DNA of 6,212 nucleotides from CAYSRJ01 sp964525675 (GTDB lineage: Bacteria > Spirochaetota > B62-G9 > DRHN01), in NCBI GenBank assembly GCA_964525675.1, contig CAZGJW010000166.1:1-6212 (forward strand), written 5' to 3'. Both the position numbers and the translations under genes were made by a program. A model generated the notes under the pieces. The model was given only the letters and a program-made list of their open reading frames with translations, did no database searches and was not told the origin of the DNA. This document shows positions 1-5,784 of this stretch, piece after piece (the stretch's first letter is position 1; each line of letters opens with the position of its first letter).

Positions 1-129
1 GACCTTATTATAGAGAGCGGCTGCTCCTTCAACGGGAAATGCACCATGGGGCCCGGTGATATCGGTTCCGGACACTATGATTCAAAGGAAAAATCTTCGG
101 GGTCTCCGGCACAATCTCTGAAGGAATAG
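1..129 (+). CDS. Probable bactofilin, C-terminal end (partial)
   Basis: An open frame enters from the left edge and stops at TAG 127-129, giving 42 residues. The visible start, DLIIESGCSFNGKCTMG, resembles the last beta-helical rung of bactofilins (polymer-forming cytoskeletal proteins, BacA/CcmA family), where a pattern like 'LVIEEGAVFxGxCxM' closes the domain. The rest is a Gly/Ser/Lys-rich tail of about 25 residues, typical of the disordered end that follows the bactofilin core. Bactofilins form membrane-associated filaments that help set cell shape and position peptidoglycan enzymes. Only one rung is visible, so the family call rests on a short motif; another beta-helix protein is possible. 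The reading frame itself is fairly secure because it stays open to the edge and ends in a low-complexity tail. Confidence 0.6.
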   Translation, partial: DLIIESGCSFNGKCTMGPGDIGSGHYDSKEKSSGSPAQSLKE

Positions 130-222
130 CGAATCTGCTCCGTATTTCACCGGCATTTTCAGTGCCCGGGATGCTTCCAAAAACAGTTCAAAATCGATAA
201 GCAGTATCCACGGTCCATACCT

Positions 223-227
223 GGAGG
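223..227 (+). promoter_or_regulatory. Ribosome binding site for the TPR gene
   Basis: GGAGG lies 13 nt before the ATG at 241 and only 1 nt before an in-frame GTG at 229. The GTG is too close for normal initiation and the ATG is a little far, so the ATG is preferred. It also gives a clean signal peptide beginning MNKYFLL. Confidence 0.55.
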
Positions 228-240
228 TGTGAAAAACACA

Positions 241-885
241 ATGAATAAATATTTTTTATTGGTTATTACAGTGTTTCTTATTTCCATCCTCCCCGCAGTC
301 TCAATTTTTGCCAGTTTCCAGCAGGGATATGACCTGTACAGAAAAGGCAAATACTATGACGCCGAAGAAGAGCTCCTTCGCGAAAAAGAGCTCTCACCTG
401 GGAACCTCGATGTTTATGCAGTTTTAGGGTGGTGCTATTTAAATACAGGAAGATATAAAAATGCCATAGATATCAGCAATGAGGGTCTGAAACTGAATGC
501 CGGGGATGCCAGGTTTTTAACCACACTCGGAAGGTCGTATCTTGAATTGAAGCGGTACAATGAGGCTCTTTCCCATTTACAACAAGCCATTTCTTTGAAT
601 CCTGATTATGCGTATAACTACTTCTATGCTGGACGTTTATATCTCAGTCAGGGTAAGTATATACTTGCGGAGACTGCCTTTTCGGCAGCCATAAAACTGA
701 TAAATGACAGATATATTTTCTATCGTTTTCGCGGCGAGGTATATGAAAAAATGTCAAACTATAAGGCTGCAGAAGAAGATTACAAGCAGGCCCTGACGCT
801 AAAGCCGAATGACCCACGGCTGAAAGAGTCGCTTATCCGCGTTATAAGCAAGCAAACAGAGCAAACGACAGGGGTAGAAGAGTAG
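241..885 (+). CDS. Exported tetratricopeptide-repeat (TPR) protein
   Basis: The product has 214 residues. Residues 1-24 form a signal peptide: a short basic start (MNK), a hydrophobic core (residues 4-20) and a plausible cleavage after SIFA. The rest is about five TPR units at roughly 26-56, 57-90, 91-122, 125-156 and 159-192. They show the usual Gly/Ala/Tyr spacing and end in 'L(N/K)P(N/D)' turns such as AISLNPDYAYNYF and ALTLKPNDPRL. TPR arrays are protein-binding scaffolds, so this is probably a periplasmic or envelope-associated adaptor with no catalytic residues. A few Thr/Gln/Glu-rich residues end the protein. No lipobox cysteine is present, so it is not an obvious lipoprotein. It lies 111 bp after the bactofilin gene on the same strand with no clear terminator between them, so co-transcription is possible. 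The partner is unknown. An alternative start is GTG 229, four residues earlier. Confidence 0.87.
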   Translation: MNKYFLLVITVFLISILPAVSIFASFQQGYDLYRKGKYYDAEEELLREKELSPGNLDVYAVLGWCYLNTGRYKNAIDISNEGLKLNAGDARFLTTLGRSYLELKRYNEALSHLQQAISLNPDYAYNYFYAGRLYLSQGKYILAETAFSAAIKLINDRYIFYRFRGEVYEKMSNYKAAEEDYKQALTLKPNDPRLKESLIRVISKQTEQTTGVEE

Positions 886-940
886 CCCCATACTCCCGTT
901 TTATACCACGCAAAAAAAAAGCTCAGCAGAAGCGACGTAG

Positions 941-1015
941 GTCCCCCCGGGAAGATCCCTCTGGGAGAATCCCCCCCGGGGAAAGTCCCTGGCGGGATAT
1001 GTCCCTTTCGGAACA
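941..1015. repeat. Five tandem GC-rich palindromic units (14-16 bp)
   Basis: Five consecutive units begin with RTCCC and, in the first four, continue to GGGA: 941-954, 955-968, 969-984, 985-1000 and 1001-1015. Examples are GTCCCCCCGGGAAG, ATCCCTCTGGGAGA and GTCCCTGGCGGGATAT. Each of the first four is a small inverted repeat (TCCC...GGGA). The units are degenerate, so this is an old array or one that evolves by palindrome spread rather than fresh slippage. It leads directly into the 30-bp dispersed repeat at 1016-1045. Confidence 0.75.
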
Positions 1016-1045
1016 GAGTATTACAATTAACTTTTTTGAAGTTAC
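1016..1045 (+). repeat. Dispersed repeat, copy 1
   Basis: The 30 bases run from GAGTATTA to TTTGAAGTTAC and match 25 of 30 positions, without gaps, with the reverse complement of 5530-5559. Similarity extends upstream through a GGGATAYRTCCC-type palindrome (about 992-1004 here, about 5569-5581 in the other copy), making a shared block of about 55 bp. Confidence 0.7.
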
Positions 1046-1114
1046 TTAAAAGTGGTTTACGTTCCTAGGGAACCGAATATCATAAAGTAACTTCGCGAGA
1101 AGTTCCTTATAAGG
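1038..1114. repeat. Cluster of overlapping inverted repeats upstream of mtaB
   Basis: GAAGTTACTT (1038-1047) is perfectly complementary to AAGTAACTTC (1085-1094). Between them GTTCC (1061-1065) and GGAAC (1069-1073) can form a small hairpin. The 3' arm overlaps a second perfect stem, AACTTC (1089-1094) / GAAGTT (1099-1104), closed by a GCGA tetraloop of the GNRA class. A 10-bp palindrome, CCTTATAAGG (1105-1114), follows at once. AACTTC can pair with only one partner at a time, so two alternative folds exist if the region is transcribed. No T-run follows either stem, so a standard terminator or attenuator is not supported. Confidence 0.6.
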
Positions 1115-1139
1115 TGCTTTCTTCTTTCCAATCGATGGT

Positions 1140-1166
1140 CTGACAATCCGAAATTGTGTACATTAT
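1140..1166 (+). promoter_or_regulatory. Weak promoter candidate for mtaB
   Basis: CTGACA (1140-1145) matches five of six bases of the -35 consensus. CATTAT (1161-1166) is the best -10 candidate, with four of six matches. The 15-bp spacing is shorter than the preferred 17 bp, so this is only a candidate. It would start transcription about 40 nt before mtaB and leave the upstream hairpin cluster outside the transcript. Confidence 0.3.
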
Positions 1167-1198
1167 GGGTACGGTGTGCCTGTAAAATAAATGGGGAA

Positions 1199-1204
1199 AG
1201 AGGG
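1199..1204 (+). promoter_or_regulatory. Ribosome binding site for mtaB
   Basis: A purine-rich AGAGGG run lies 9 nt before the ATG at 1214. It favours this start over the in-frame TTG at 1154, whose extra residues do not resemble the family. Confidence 0.6.
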
Positions 1205-1213
1205 ATTTTTATC

Positions 1214-2602
1214 ATGAAGAACCCGACAGTTGCCGGCGAGAAACCGACTGTCGCCGTGATCAATCACGGCTGTAAATTAAATCAGTTTGAAGGTGAATCC
1301 ATAGCGTATTCTCTTGAGCGAGCGGGTTTTGAAGTCATCGGAACGGGACCTGGAGTTGCGCCTTCGAGAGGGCATGGCGATCATGAAGAGGATGGGAGCC
1401 TGAAGGGCAAAGATGTTCAGAACGGCTGCAGGAAGCCCGATATCATCATTGTCAACTCATGCACGGTTACTGGAAAGAGTGACAGGAAGTCCAGGCATTC
1501 CGTGCTACAGGCGGCCCGGCGACTTGCAGAAGATGGGATTCTTATTGTAACGGGCTGTTATGCAGAGACAGATCCCGATGATCTGCGGAAAATCGAGAGG
1601 GTCGATCTTGTTATCGGGCACAGAAATAAGGCGTTGATTCCCGACATTCTGTGCAATAGGTACGGTAAAACAGCCTCTCCTGTTAAATCCGATGCATCAG
1701 TCTTTGATTTTCGCGATCCTGCGCCGAGCCGTTCACGGGCATTTGTGAAAGTTCAGGACGGATGCGATATGCGCTGCTCCTACTGCAAGGTGCCCTATGC
1801 GAGAGGTGCATCCCAGAGTAGAAGTGATCGTGATGTGATCGATGCGGTGAGGGAAATTGTCGCAAACGGATACCATGAAGCGGTGCTTACCGGAGTCAAC
1901 CTCGGCGCTTATAATTACGGTGGGGCGAGGCTTCACACATTGATTTCTCGTATCTTTGAAAGGGTTCGGGGAGATTACCGGCTGCGCCTTTCATCTATTG
2001 AACCCGGGTTCTTCACTGATATGCTCGTTGACCTGATTGCACAGTGTCCGAACATCGTCCCGCATTTTCATATACCTCTTCAGAGCGGCTCGGACAGGCT
2101 GCTCAGGCTGATGAAAAGGCCCTATACATCGGATATATACCTTGATATTGTTTACAGGCTCCGAAGCGCAAGACCTGAAAGCCATATCGCAATGGACGTT
2201 ATGGTCGGGTTTCCAACGGAAACCGTCGACGATTTCAAAGCAACCGAGCGTGTCATTAGAAATTCCGAATGCGCATCTCTGCATGTGTTCAGATACTCAC
2301 CTCGGAAAGAAACCGTAGCAGCTCTCCTGCGGAATGATGTTTCATATCCTGAGAAATCTGAGAGAAGCAGGCGGTTGATAGAACTGGGCGGCACGCTCAA
2401 CTATATATACAGAAAGAGGTTTTTGGGAGCGGTGCGTGATACAATTGTTCAGCAGCATGGAAAAAAATATGAAGGCATTACTGACAACTATATTCGAGTG
2501 CAGTTGACACCAACCTGTGGAATGCAGAAAAAGAGATGCAGTGTACGAATAGTCGGTGTATATGAGAAAAAAACAACCGGCGAGATTGTTACAGCATTTT
2601 AA
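1214..2602 (+). CDS. mtaB: tRNA t6A37 methylthiotransferase MtaB (radical SAM)
   Basis: The product has 462 residues. MtaB uses S-adenosylmethionine and two [4Fe-4S] clusters to add a methylthio group to t6A at position 37 of ANN-decoding tRNAs, giving ms2t6A, which stabilises codon-anticodon pairing. The N-terminal UPF0004 domain supplies cluster cysteines C20 (NHGCKLNQFEGES), C83 (NSCTVTGKSDRKSR) and C115 (VTGCYAE). The radical-SAM motif is C184-x3-C188-x2-C191 (QDGCDMRCSYCKVPYARG). Other landmarks are HIPLQSGSDRLL (about 286-297), DVMVGFPTET (328-337) and LHVFRYSPR (356-364). A TRAM-like RNA-binding segment ends the protein (about 400-460). The CTVT...DRKSR and QDGC...YARG signatures favour MtaB over MiaB or RimO. 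The spacing between C20 and C83 is 63 residues, against about 36 in B. subtilis MtaB as I recall it, which implies an insertion of about 27 residues around 43-73. The gene converges with the GreA-family gene. Confidence 0.93.
   Translation: MKNPTVAGEKPTVAVINHGCKLNQFEGESIAYSLERAGFEVIGTGPGVAPSRGHGDHEEDGSLKGKDVQNGCRKPDIIIVNSCTVTGKSDRKSRHSVLQAARRLAEDGILIVTGCYAETDPDDLRKIERVDLVIGHRNKALIPDILCNRYGKTASPVKSDASVFDFRDPAPSRSRAFVKVQDGCDMRCSYCKVPYARGASQSRSDRDVIDAVREIVANGYHEAVLTGVNLGAYNYGGARLHTLISRIFERVRGDYRLRLSSIEPGFFTDMLVDLIAQCPNIVPHFHIPLQSGSDRLLRLMKRPYTSDIYLDIVYRLRSARPESHIAMDVMVGFPTETVDDFKATERVIRNSECASLHVFRYSPRKETVAALLRNDVSYPEKSERSRRLIELGGTLNYIYRKRFLGAVRDTIVQQHGKKYEGITDNYIRVQLTPTCGMQKKRCSVRIVGVYEKKTTGEIVTAF
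2567..2590 (-). terminator. Possible weak rho-independent terminator of the GreA-family gene, inside the mtaB 3' end
   Basis: Read on the minus strand, AACAATC (2590-2584), a 5-nt loop and GGTTGTT (2578-2572) can form a 7-bp stem with one U-G wobble, followed at once by five more T's (2571-2567). The wobble becomes a C-A mismatch on the plus strand, so the signal would act only on the minus-strand transcript. The stem is AT-rich and weak. It starts 38 nt past the GreA-family stop codon and overlaps the last mtaB codons. Confidence 0.4.
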
Positions 2603-2627
2603 ACGTATACCCGAAATATTCCCCGCC

Positions 2628-5306
2628 TTAAAACAGCGCCTTTTCTATTTTCAGTATTTTATACCGCTTTTTTCTACTGCTCTTGCCAAGATCGATTATA
2701 TCTCCAACAGACTTGTTCATGAGGTTTTCACCGATCGGCGATGTGTAGGATATGATGTTCTTAGCAGGTTCTGATTCCCACGGACCGAGAACGGTGAATT
2801 TTTCCGTTTTTTCATCGTCAATGCAATTTAAAGTGATCATGGTCCCGACCGAAATAACATTTGTCCTGGTATCTTCGCCTTTGATAATCTTCGCCCTGTT
2901 CAGACTTTCCCTGAGGTTCTTGACCTGCTGTTTCAGGAATTCCTGTTTTTCGAGGGCGAACTTGTATTCCGCATTCTCCCGAAGATCGCCTTTTTCCATG
3001 GCGACACCGATCTCTCTGCTGTTAGAGGGGATAGCTACATCCATCAGGTATTTCAATTCGTTCTGTTTCAATTCGAACGAGCGCTGTGTAACGAGGAGCT
3101 GTTTCGAGTTGTCTACACTCTCTACTTCATCATCAAATACAATGTTCGGGTAGGTTGTTTTGATGGCGAAACGGGTCTTGATGATATTTTCATCTTTCAA
3201 CTCTTCGATATTCAGAATTGTCGGCATCAACCGCCGGACTCTGGCTTCATCAGCAGTTTTGATGTACTCTACCAGAAGATCGTCTTTGAACAGGATGTCG
3301 ACGATGGTATTGAACATTTTCCTGTTGTTCACCACATTCCGTTCGTTAATGAGTTCCCTGCTCGCAATCTCGAGTAAATGGGTGAGGCCGATTATGACCT
3401 GATCGAAATTTATGTTGAAGTCATATTCATCCTGTTTCCTGATGAGATTCTTACTGGTCCAGATAAAAAGTTCGCTGTACTCCCTGTAATGGGAGGTGAT
3501 ATTTGATATGATTTCATCCGCGCGGGCAGTTTCTCCAGAAGCAATCAGCTCATCGATAATAAACTTCATGGGATATATATAAAAACACTTTACAAACAAC
3601 TCCGGCCAAGTGTCGGATTCTTTTTTGATATTCAGTAAGAAGGTTTTTCTCAGATCGTTATCCGGTATGATCGAGAGATAGGTTTGAATGTCCTTGAGGT
3701 TTTCGAGAATCGCACTGAAATCGAATGAAAAATCAAACGGGAGGTAGCTGTATGATTTCTTCAGGGTTTTCAGGAGCAGAAAGCTCTTGAGCGTGTTTTC
3801 GTTTATGTTTCCGGATGATGTGATGAATCCGGTAAAATAGTGGAGCATTTCTTCGAAATATTCGGAGTCTATGTCACCGTTGGTAATAAAATCGTTGAAC
3901 AACTCGAACCGCTTATCGAAATTTTTCTCTGTTTTAAATTTGTTATACATATCTTCACTATAGGAGATCGGCTTTTTTCTTATGAAGTAGATGTCACTGT
4001 TTTCAGGCGAGGTACCGAAATAAGGATTCTTTTTTAGTATTGTTTTTGCCCTGTTCCACCATTTCGACCATTCTTTCTTTGTGAGTATGCCTTTGAGAAG
4101 CTCTTCTTTGAAATCTTTAACCGATGCCGCATTGTTTTTACTCTTTATTACAATCCTCAATCCTTCCTCAACATTGTTCAAAATCAATTCCCGCAATTTA
4201 TTCAGGTCCTTTGCCTTGAGAAGCCATATATGATCATCAGGGAGAATCTGAAGGCAGCCGAGGGCCATCTGCAGCGTCATGCTGTGATTTTTCCTGTCTG
4301 CAAAGTCAATGATGAGAGTTTCATCTTTTATATCGGTGCACCTGCCTATACCCCAGGTACGGTGATATACGTAGCTCCCGACATCGAAGACTATGTGCTT
4401 TTCAAAGGTTTCGATTGCTTTGATACTGTCAGTTGCCGGGTCTTTCAGGCCCGACATTTCTATATATTCATCTAGGTAGGAATGTGTGCTGTATTTATGG
4501 GTGTAACAGTCAATGAGTTCCTCACGTGCTTCTCGCTCCCTTGTATTGTATCTCAGAATTTTTTTCAGAATATCAATAGCGGTATCGAACTCGCCCTTGT
4601 CCTTATAGTAGGGGAGTATAAAAGACAGAAGAAATGCAGATTTGTCCGTTCCTATGGAATCTGCAATTCTCTTTTCCGTGCTCAGGAAAAAATTGAGGTC
4701 TTCCGGGATAAGGTCCACGAGTTTCAGCCATATCTCTTCGACGGGATTATTGATCCCTTTTTTCAGATATCTAAGGAGCGCTTTTTTATAGTAATCGACT
4801 GCTTCTTCGATGTCGCCTTTTTTCTCCTTAATTGTTGCAAGCTTCCGTGTTAATTCCGCTTCGTCGTAGTCGATTTTAACGAGTCGTTCCCATACCCCTA
4901 TAAGCTGGTCCTCCCTGCTGTCATTGGTAAGACATTGAGAAAGCGCTTCGAGGGCATACTTGTTTTCTCCGTATTTAAGGGTTTGTTTTGCGAGGAACTC
5001 GACGATGTTGAACCGTTTATTGTCGATAAAAAGGTTTATGAGTTTCTGAATATGCCCTTCATCGAGTGCCTGTTCTTCGAAGTTGATCTTTCCCATCATG
5101 TAGAGCGCAATTATACTGTTTGGTGTGTGTGTCAGGTGTTCCTCGGTAAGTCCGCGCACTTCGGGATGCTTTCCCGTTTTTTTTGCTTCCGTCAGAAGGG
5201 TGTCTAAATCGGTAAAATTTTTAATTGTGTAATTGTTGAGAGTCGCCCGGGTCCATTTTTCCTCGTTTAAAAGTTCGGACAACTTTTGAACTGCTTCGAC
5301 TGCCAT
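2628..5306 (-). CDS. greA: Long spirochaete-type GreA-family transcription factor with helical-repeat N-terminus
   Basis: The product has 892 residues, against about 158 for ordinary GreA. The C-terminal domain (about 749-892) carries GreA hallmarks. The coiled-coil tip GDLRENAEYKFALEKQ holds D774 and E777, matching E. coli D41 and E44, which position Mg2+ in the RNA polymerase active site. The FKBP-like end carries ISYTSPIGENLMNKSVGD. The protein should rescue backtracked RNA polymerase by stimulating transcript cleavage. Upstream are TPR-like helices (about 151-181 and 223-254), a small beta segment (about 305-357, VGSYVYHRTWGIGRC) resembling SH3/Tudor-like modules, and a long helical region with a Trp-rich patch (EWSKWWNRA). 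Borrelia and Treponema encode GreA proteins of similar length as I recall, and this may be the only Gre factor. ATG 5306 is chosen over ATG 5318 because GGAG lies 6 nt before it. The stop is 25 bp from mtaB. Confidence 0.92.
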   Translation of the reverse strand: MAVEAVQKLSELLNEEKWTRATLNNYTIKNFTDLDTLLTEAKKTGKHPEVRGLTEEHLTHTPNSIIALYMMGKINFEEQALDEGHIQKLINLFIDNKRFNIVEFLAKQTLKYGENKYALEALSQCLTNDSREDQLIGVWERLVKIDYDEAELTRKLATIKEKKGDIEEAVDYYKKALLRYLKKGINNPVEEIWLKLVDLIPEDLNFFLSTEKRIADSIGTDKSAFLLSFILPYYKDKGEFDTAIDILKKILRYNTREREAREELIDCYTHKYSTHSYLDEYIEMSGLKDPATDSIKAIETFEKHIVFDVGSYVYHRTWGIGRCTDIKDETLIIDFADRKNHSMTLQMALGCLQILPDDHIWLLKAKDLNKLRELILNNVEEGLRIVIKSKNNAASVKDFKEELLKGILTKKEWSKWWNRAKTILKKNPYFGTSPENSDIYFIRKKPISYSEDMYNKFKTEKNFDKRFELFNDFITNGDIDSEYFEEMLHYFTGFITSSGNINENTLKSFLLLKTLKKSYSYLPFDFSFDFSAILENLKDIQTYLSIIPDNDLRKTFLLNIKKESDTWPELFVKCFYIYPMKFIIDELIASGETARADEIISNITSHYREYSELFIWTSKNLIRKQDEYDFNINFDQVIIGLTHLLEIASRELINERNVVNNRKMFNTIVDILFKDDLLVEYIKTADEARVRRLMPTILNIEELKDENIIKTRFAIKTTYPNIVFDDEVESVDNSKQLLVTQRSFELKQNELKYLMDVAIPSNSREIGVAMEKGDLRENAEYKFALEKQEFLKQQVKNLRESLNRAKIIKGEDTRTNVISVGTMITLNCIDDEKTEKFTVLGPWESEPAKNIISYTSPIGENLMNKSVGDIIDLGKSSRKKRYKILKIEKALF

Positions 5307-5312
5307 ACGTAT

Positions 5313-5316
5313 CTCC
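5313..5316 (-). promoter_or_regulatory. Ribosome binding site deciding the GreA-family start
   Basis: On the minus strand GGAG (5316-5313) lies 6 nt before the ATG at 5306. It sits within the first codons of the alternative frame start at ATG 5318, which has no comparable purine run before it. The shorter protein, beginning MAVEAVQK, is therefore the likelier product. Confidence 0.7.
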
Positions 5317-5423
5317 ATATATGGTTTTACCCATTAAAAGTTTGATATTTTGTACCAGAATTTACAAGGACCAATGGTCTTTTACTTTACCTTGGCTATC
5401 TAGTACTACAGCGATACTTACCG

Positions 5424-5452
5424 ATTATATTGTATAAAATGTACCTTGTTTA
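5424..5452 (-). promoter_or_regulatory. Sigma-70-type promoter for the GreA-family gene
   Basis: On the minus strand a perfect TATAAT -10 box (5429-5424) follows TAAACA (5452-5447, four of six -35 matches) at 17-bp spacing. Transcription would begin near 5417, leaving a leader of about 110 nt before the ATG at 5306. The start point falls inside the left arm of the 20-bp inverted repeat. Confidence 0.6.
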
Positions 5453-5463
5453 CACAAAACAGG
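5444..5463. repeat. Small hairpin inside the inverted-repeat element
   Basis: CCTTGTTT (5444-5451) pairs with AAACAGG (5457-5463), with one bulged T and a 5-nt ACACA loop. It overlaps the -35 side of the proposed promoter. It is reported as structure only. Confidence 0.4.
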
Positions 5464-5475
5464 GCGTATTTACTA

Positions 5476-5496
5476 CAACTAAACGTATCTTAGTTG
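5476..5496. repeat. Perfect 7-bp hairpin between the inverted-repeat arms
   Basis: CAACTAA (5476-5482) is perfectly complementary to TTAGTTG (5490-5496) around the loop ACGTATC. It lies just upstream of the -35 box of the minus-strand promoter, so it could equally be a protein-binding dyad. No T-run follows it on either strand. Confidence 0.5.
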
Positions 5497-5529
5497 CTCT
5501 TTAGATGAAAAGTATCGCTATAGTACTAG

Positions 5530-5559
5530 GTAACTTCAAATACGTTATCTCTAATACTC
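5530..5559 (-). repeat. Dispersed repeat, copy 2
   Basis: The reverse complement of these 30 bases matches 1016-1045 at 25 of 30 positions, including GAGTATTA at one end and TTTGAAGTTAC at the other. It is preceded on its own strand by a GC-rich palindrome, as copy 1 is. It directly abuts the right arm of the 20-bp inverted repeat. Confidence 0.7.
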
Positions 5560-5565
5560 GGTCCC

Positions 5566-5583
5566 GGGGGGATGTATCCCCCC
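5566..5583. repeat. Perfect GC-rich palindrome
   Basis: GGGGGGAT (5566-5573) and ATCCCCCC (5576-5583) are perfect complements around a 2-bp centre. The layout equals the RTCCC/GGGA palindromic units at 941-1015, especially GGGATATGTCCC at about 994-1005. It belongs to the extended dispersed repeat. Confidence 0.75.
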
Positions 5584-5645
5584 AGGCACATGCGCCGCTT
5601 TTAAGCATTGGGAAATTAAGGTAAAAACCATTAGGCCAGTGATAA

Positions 5646-5673
5646 ATTGTATCTTTTACGATTGACACGTTCA
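5646..5673 (-). promoter_or_regulatory. Second, weak minus-strand promoter candidate
   Basis: TACAAT (5651-5646 on the minus strand) matches five of six -10 bases. The best upstream hexamers at 16-17 bp spacing (TGAACG or GTGAAC) match the -35 consensus at only three positions. It would give a very long leader of about 330 nt through all the repeats before the GreA-family gene. Confidence 0.25.
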
Positions 5674-5784
5674 CTTGCCTATTTTTTCAATTATTTTGTA
5701 AGCAAGTTTTTTTCCGGAGTACTACTAAAGTAAAAAAAGTGTTACGGAAAATCAATCATTATTTGAAATACTGCTTGCAGTTAT

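Larger units (their letters stand above)
886..1213. other. Gene-free, repeat-rich intergenic region between the TPR gene and mtaB
   Basis: No open frame here has a ribosome binding site or recognisable product. The stretch contains an A9 tract (912-920), five GC-rich palindromic tandem units (941-1015), a 30-bp sequence shared with the other large intergenic region (1016-1045), and a cluster of inverted repeats (1038-1114). The last roughly 100 bp before mtaB look ordinary and hold a weak promoter candidate and the mtaB ribosome binding site. No rho-independent terminator for the TPR gene is evident. Confidence 0.8.
5400..5529. repeat. 20-bp inverted repeat pair flanking the GreA-family promoter
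   Basis: CTAGTACTACAGCGATACTT (5400-5419) pairs with 5510-5529 at 19 of 20 positions; the only mismatch is C5409 against A5520. Ninety bases separate the arms. The match resumes beyond the arms as TTACCT on the left (5387-5392) and GTAA on the right (5530-5533) if an 8-bp insertion (TGGCTATC, 5393-5400) in the left arm is skipped. Each arm contains the palindrome TAGTACTA. The arms could be the ends of a small non-autonomous element or paired binding sites; no target-site duplication was seen. Confidence 0.8.

Noticed and set aside
912..920. A9 tract as part of a terminator for the TPR gene or a minus-strand signal
   Set aside because: No adjacent hairpin has the right geometry on either strand.
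941..1121. CRISPR array or integron attC site
   Set aside because: Units are contiguous with no spacers and no cas genes. The paired GTTRRRY/RYYYAAC boxes and integrase expected for integrons were not found.
1154..1213. Upstream extension of MtaB from a TTG start
   Set aside because: The extra 20 residues do not resemble the family, and a good ribosome binding site precedes ATG 1214.
2556..2774. Plus-strand frame of 72 codons after mtaB
   Set aside because: It overlaps the mtaB end and the GreA C-terminal domain, has no ribosome binding site, and its product looks like a frame shadow.
4482..4853. Plus-strand frame of 123 codons antisense to the GreA-family gene
   Set aside because: It is a long frame inside a clearly conserved opposite-strand gene and has no recognisable domain.
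5307..5318. GreA-family start at the first ATG (5318)
   Set aside because: It adds only four residues and lacks a ribosome binding site, while GGAG is ideally placed for ATG 5306.
5662..5691. Plus-strand promoter (perfect TTGACA at 5662-5667)
   Set aside because: The only nearby -10 candidate (TTCAAT, 18-bp spacing) is poor, and no plus-strand gene follows.
5673..5707. ACTTGC/GCAAGT stem as a rho-independent terminator of the right-hand gene
   Set aside because: Its 6-bp stem encloses a loop of about 23 nt and is not followed by a T-run on the minus strand.
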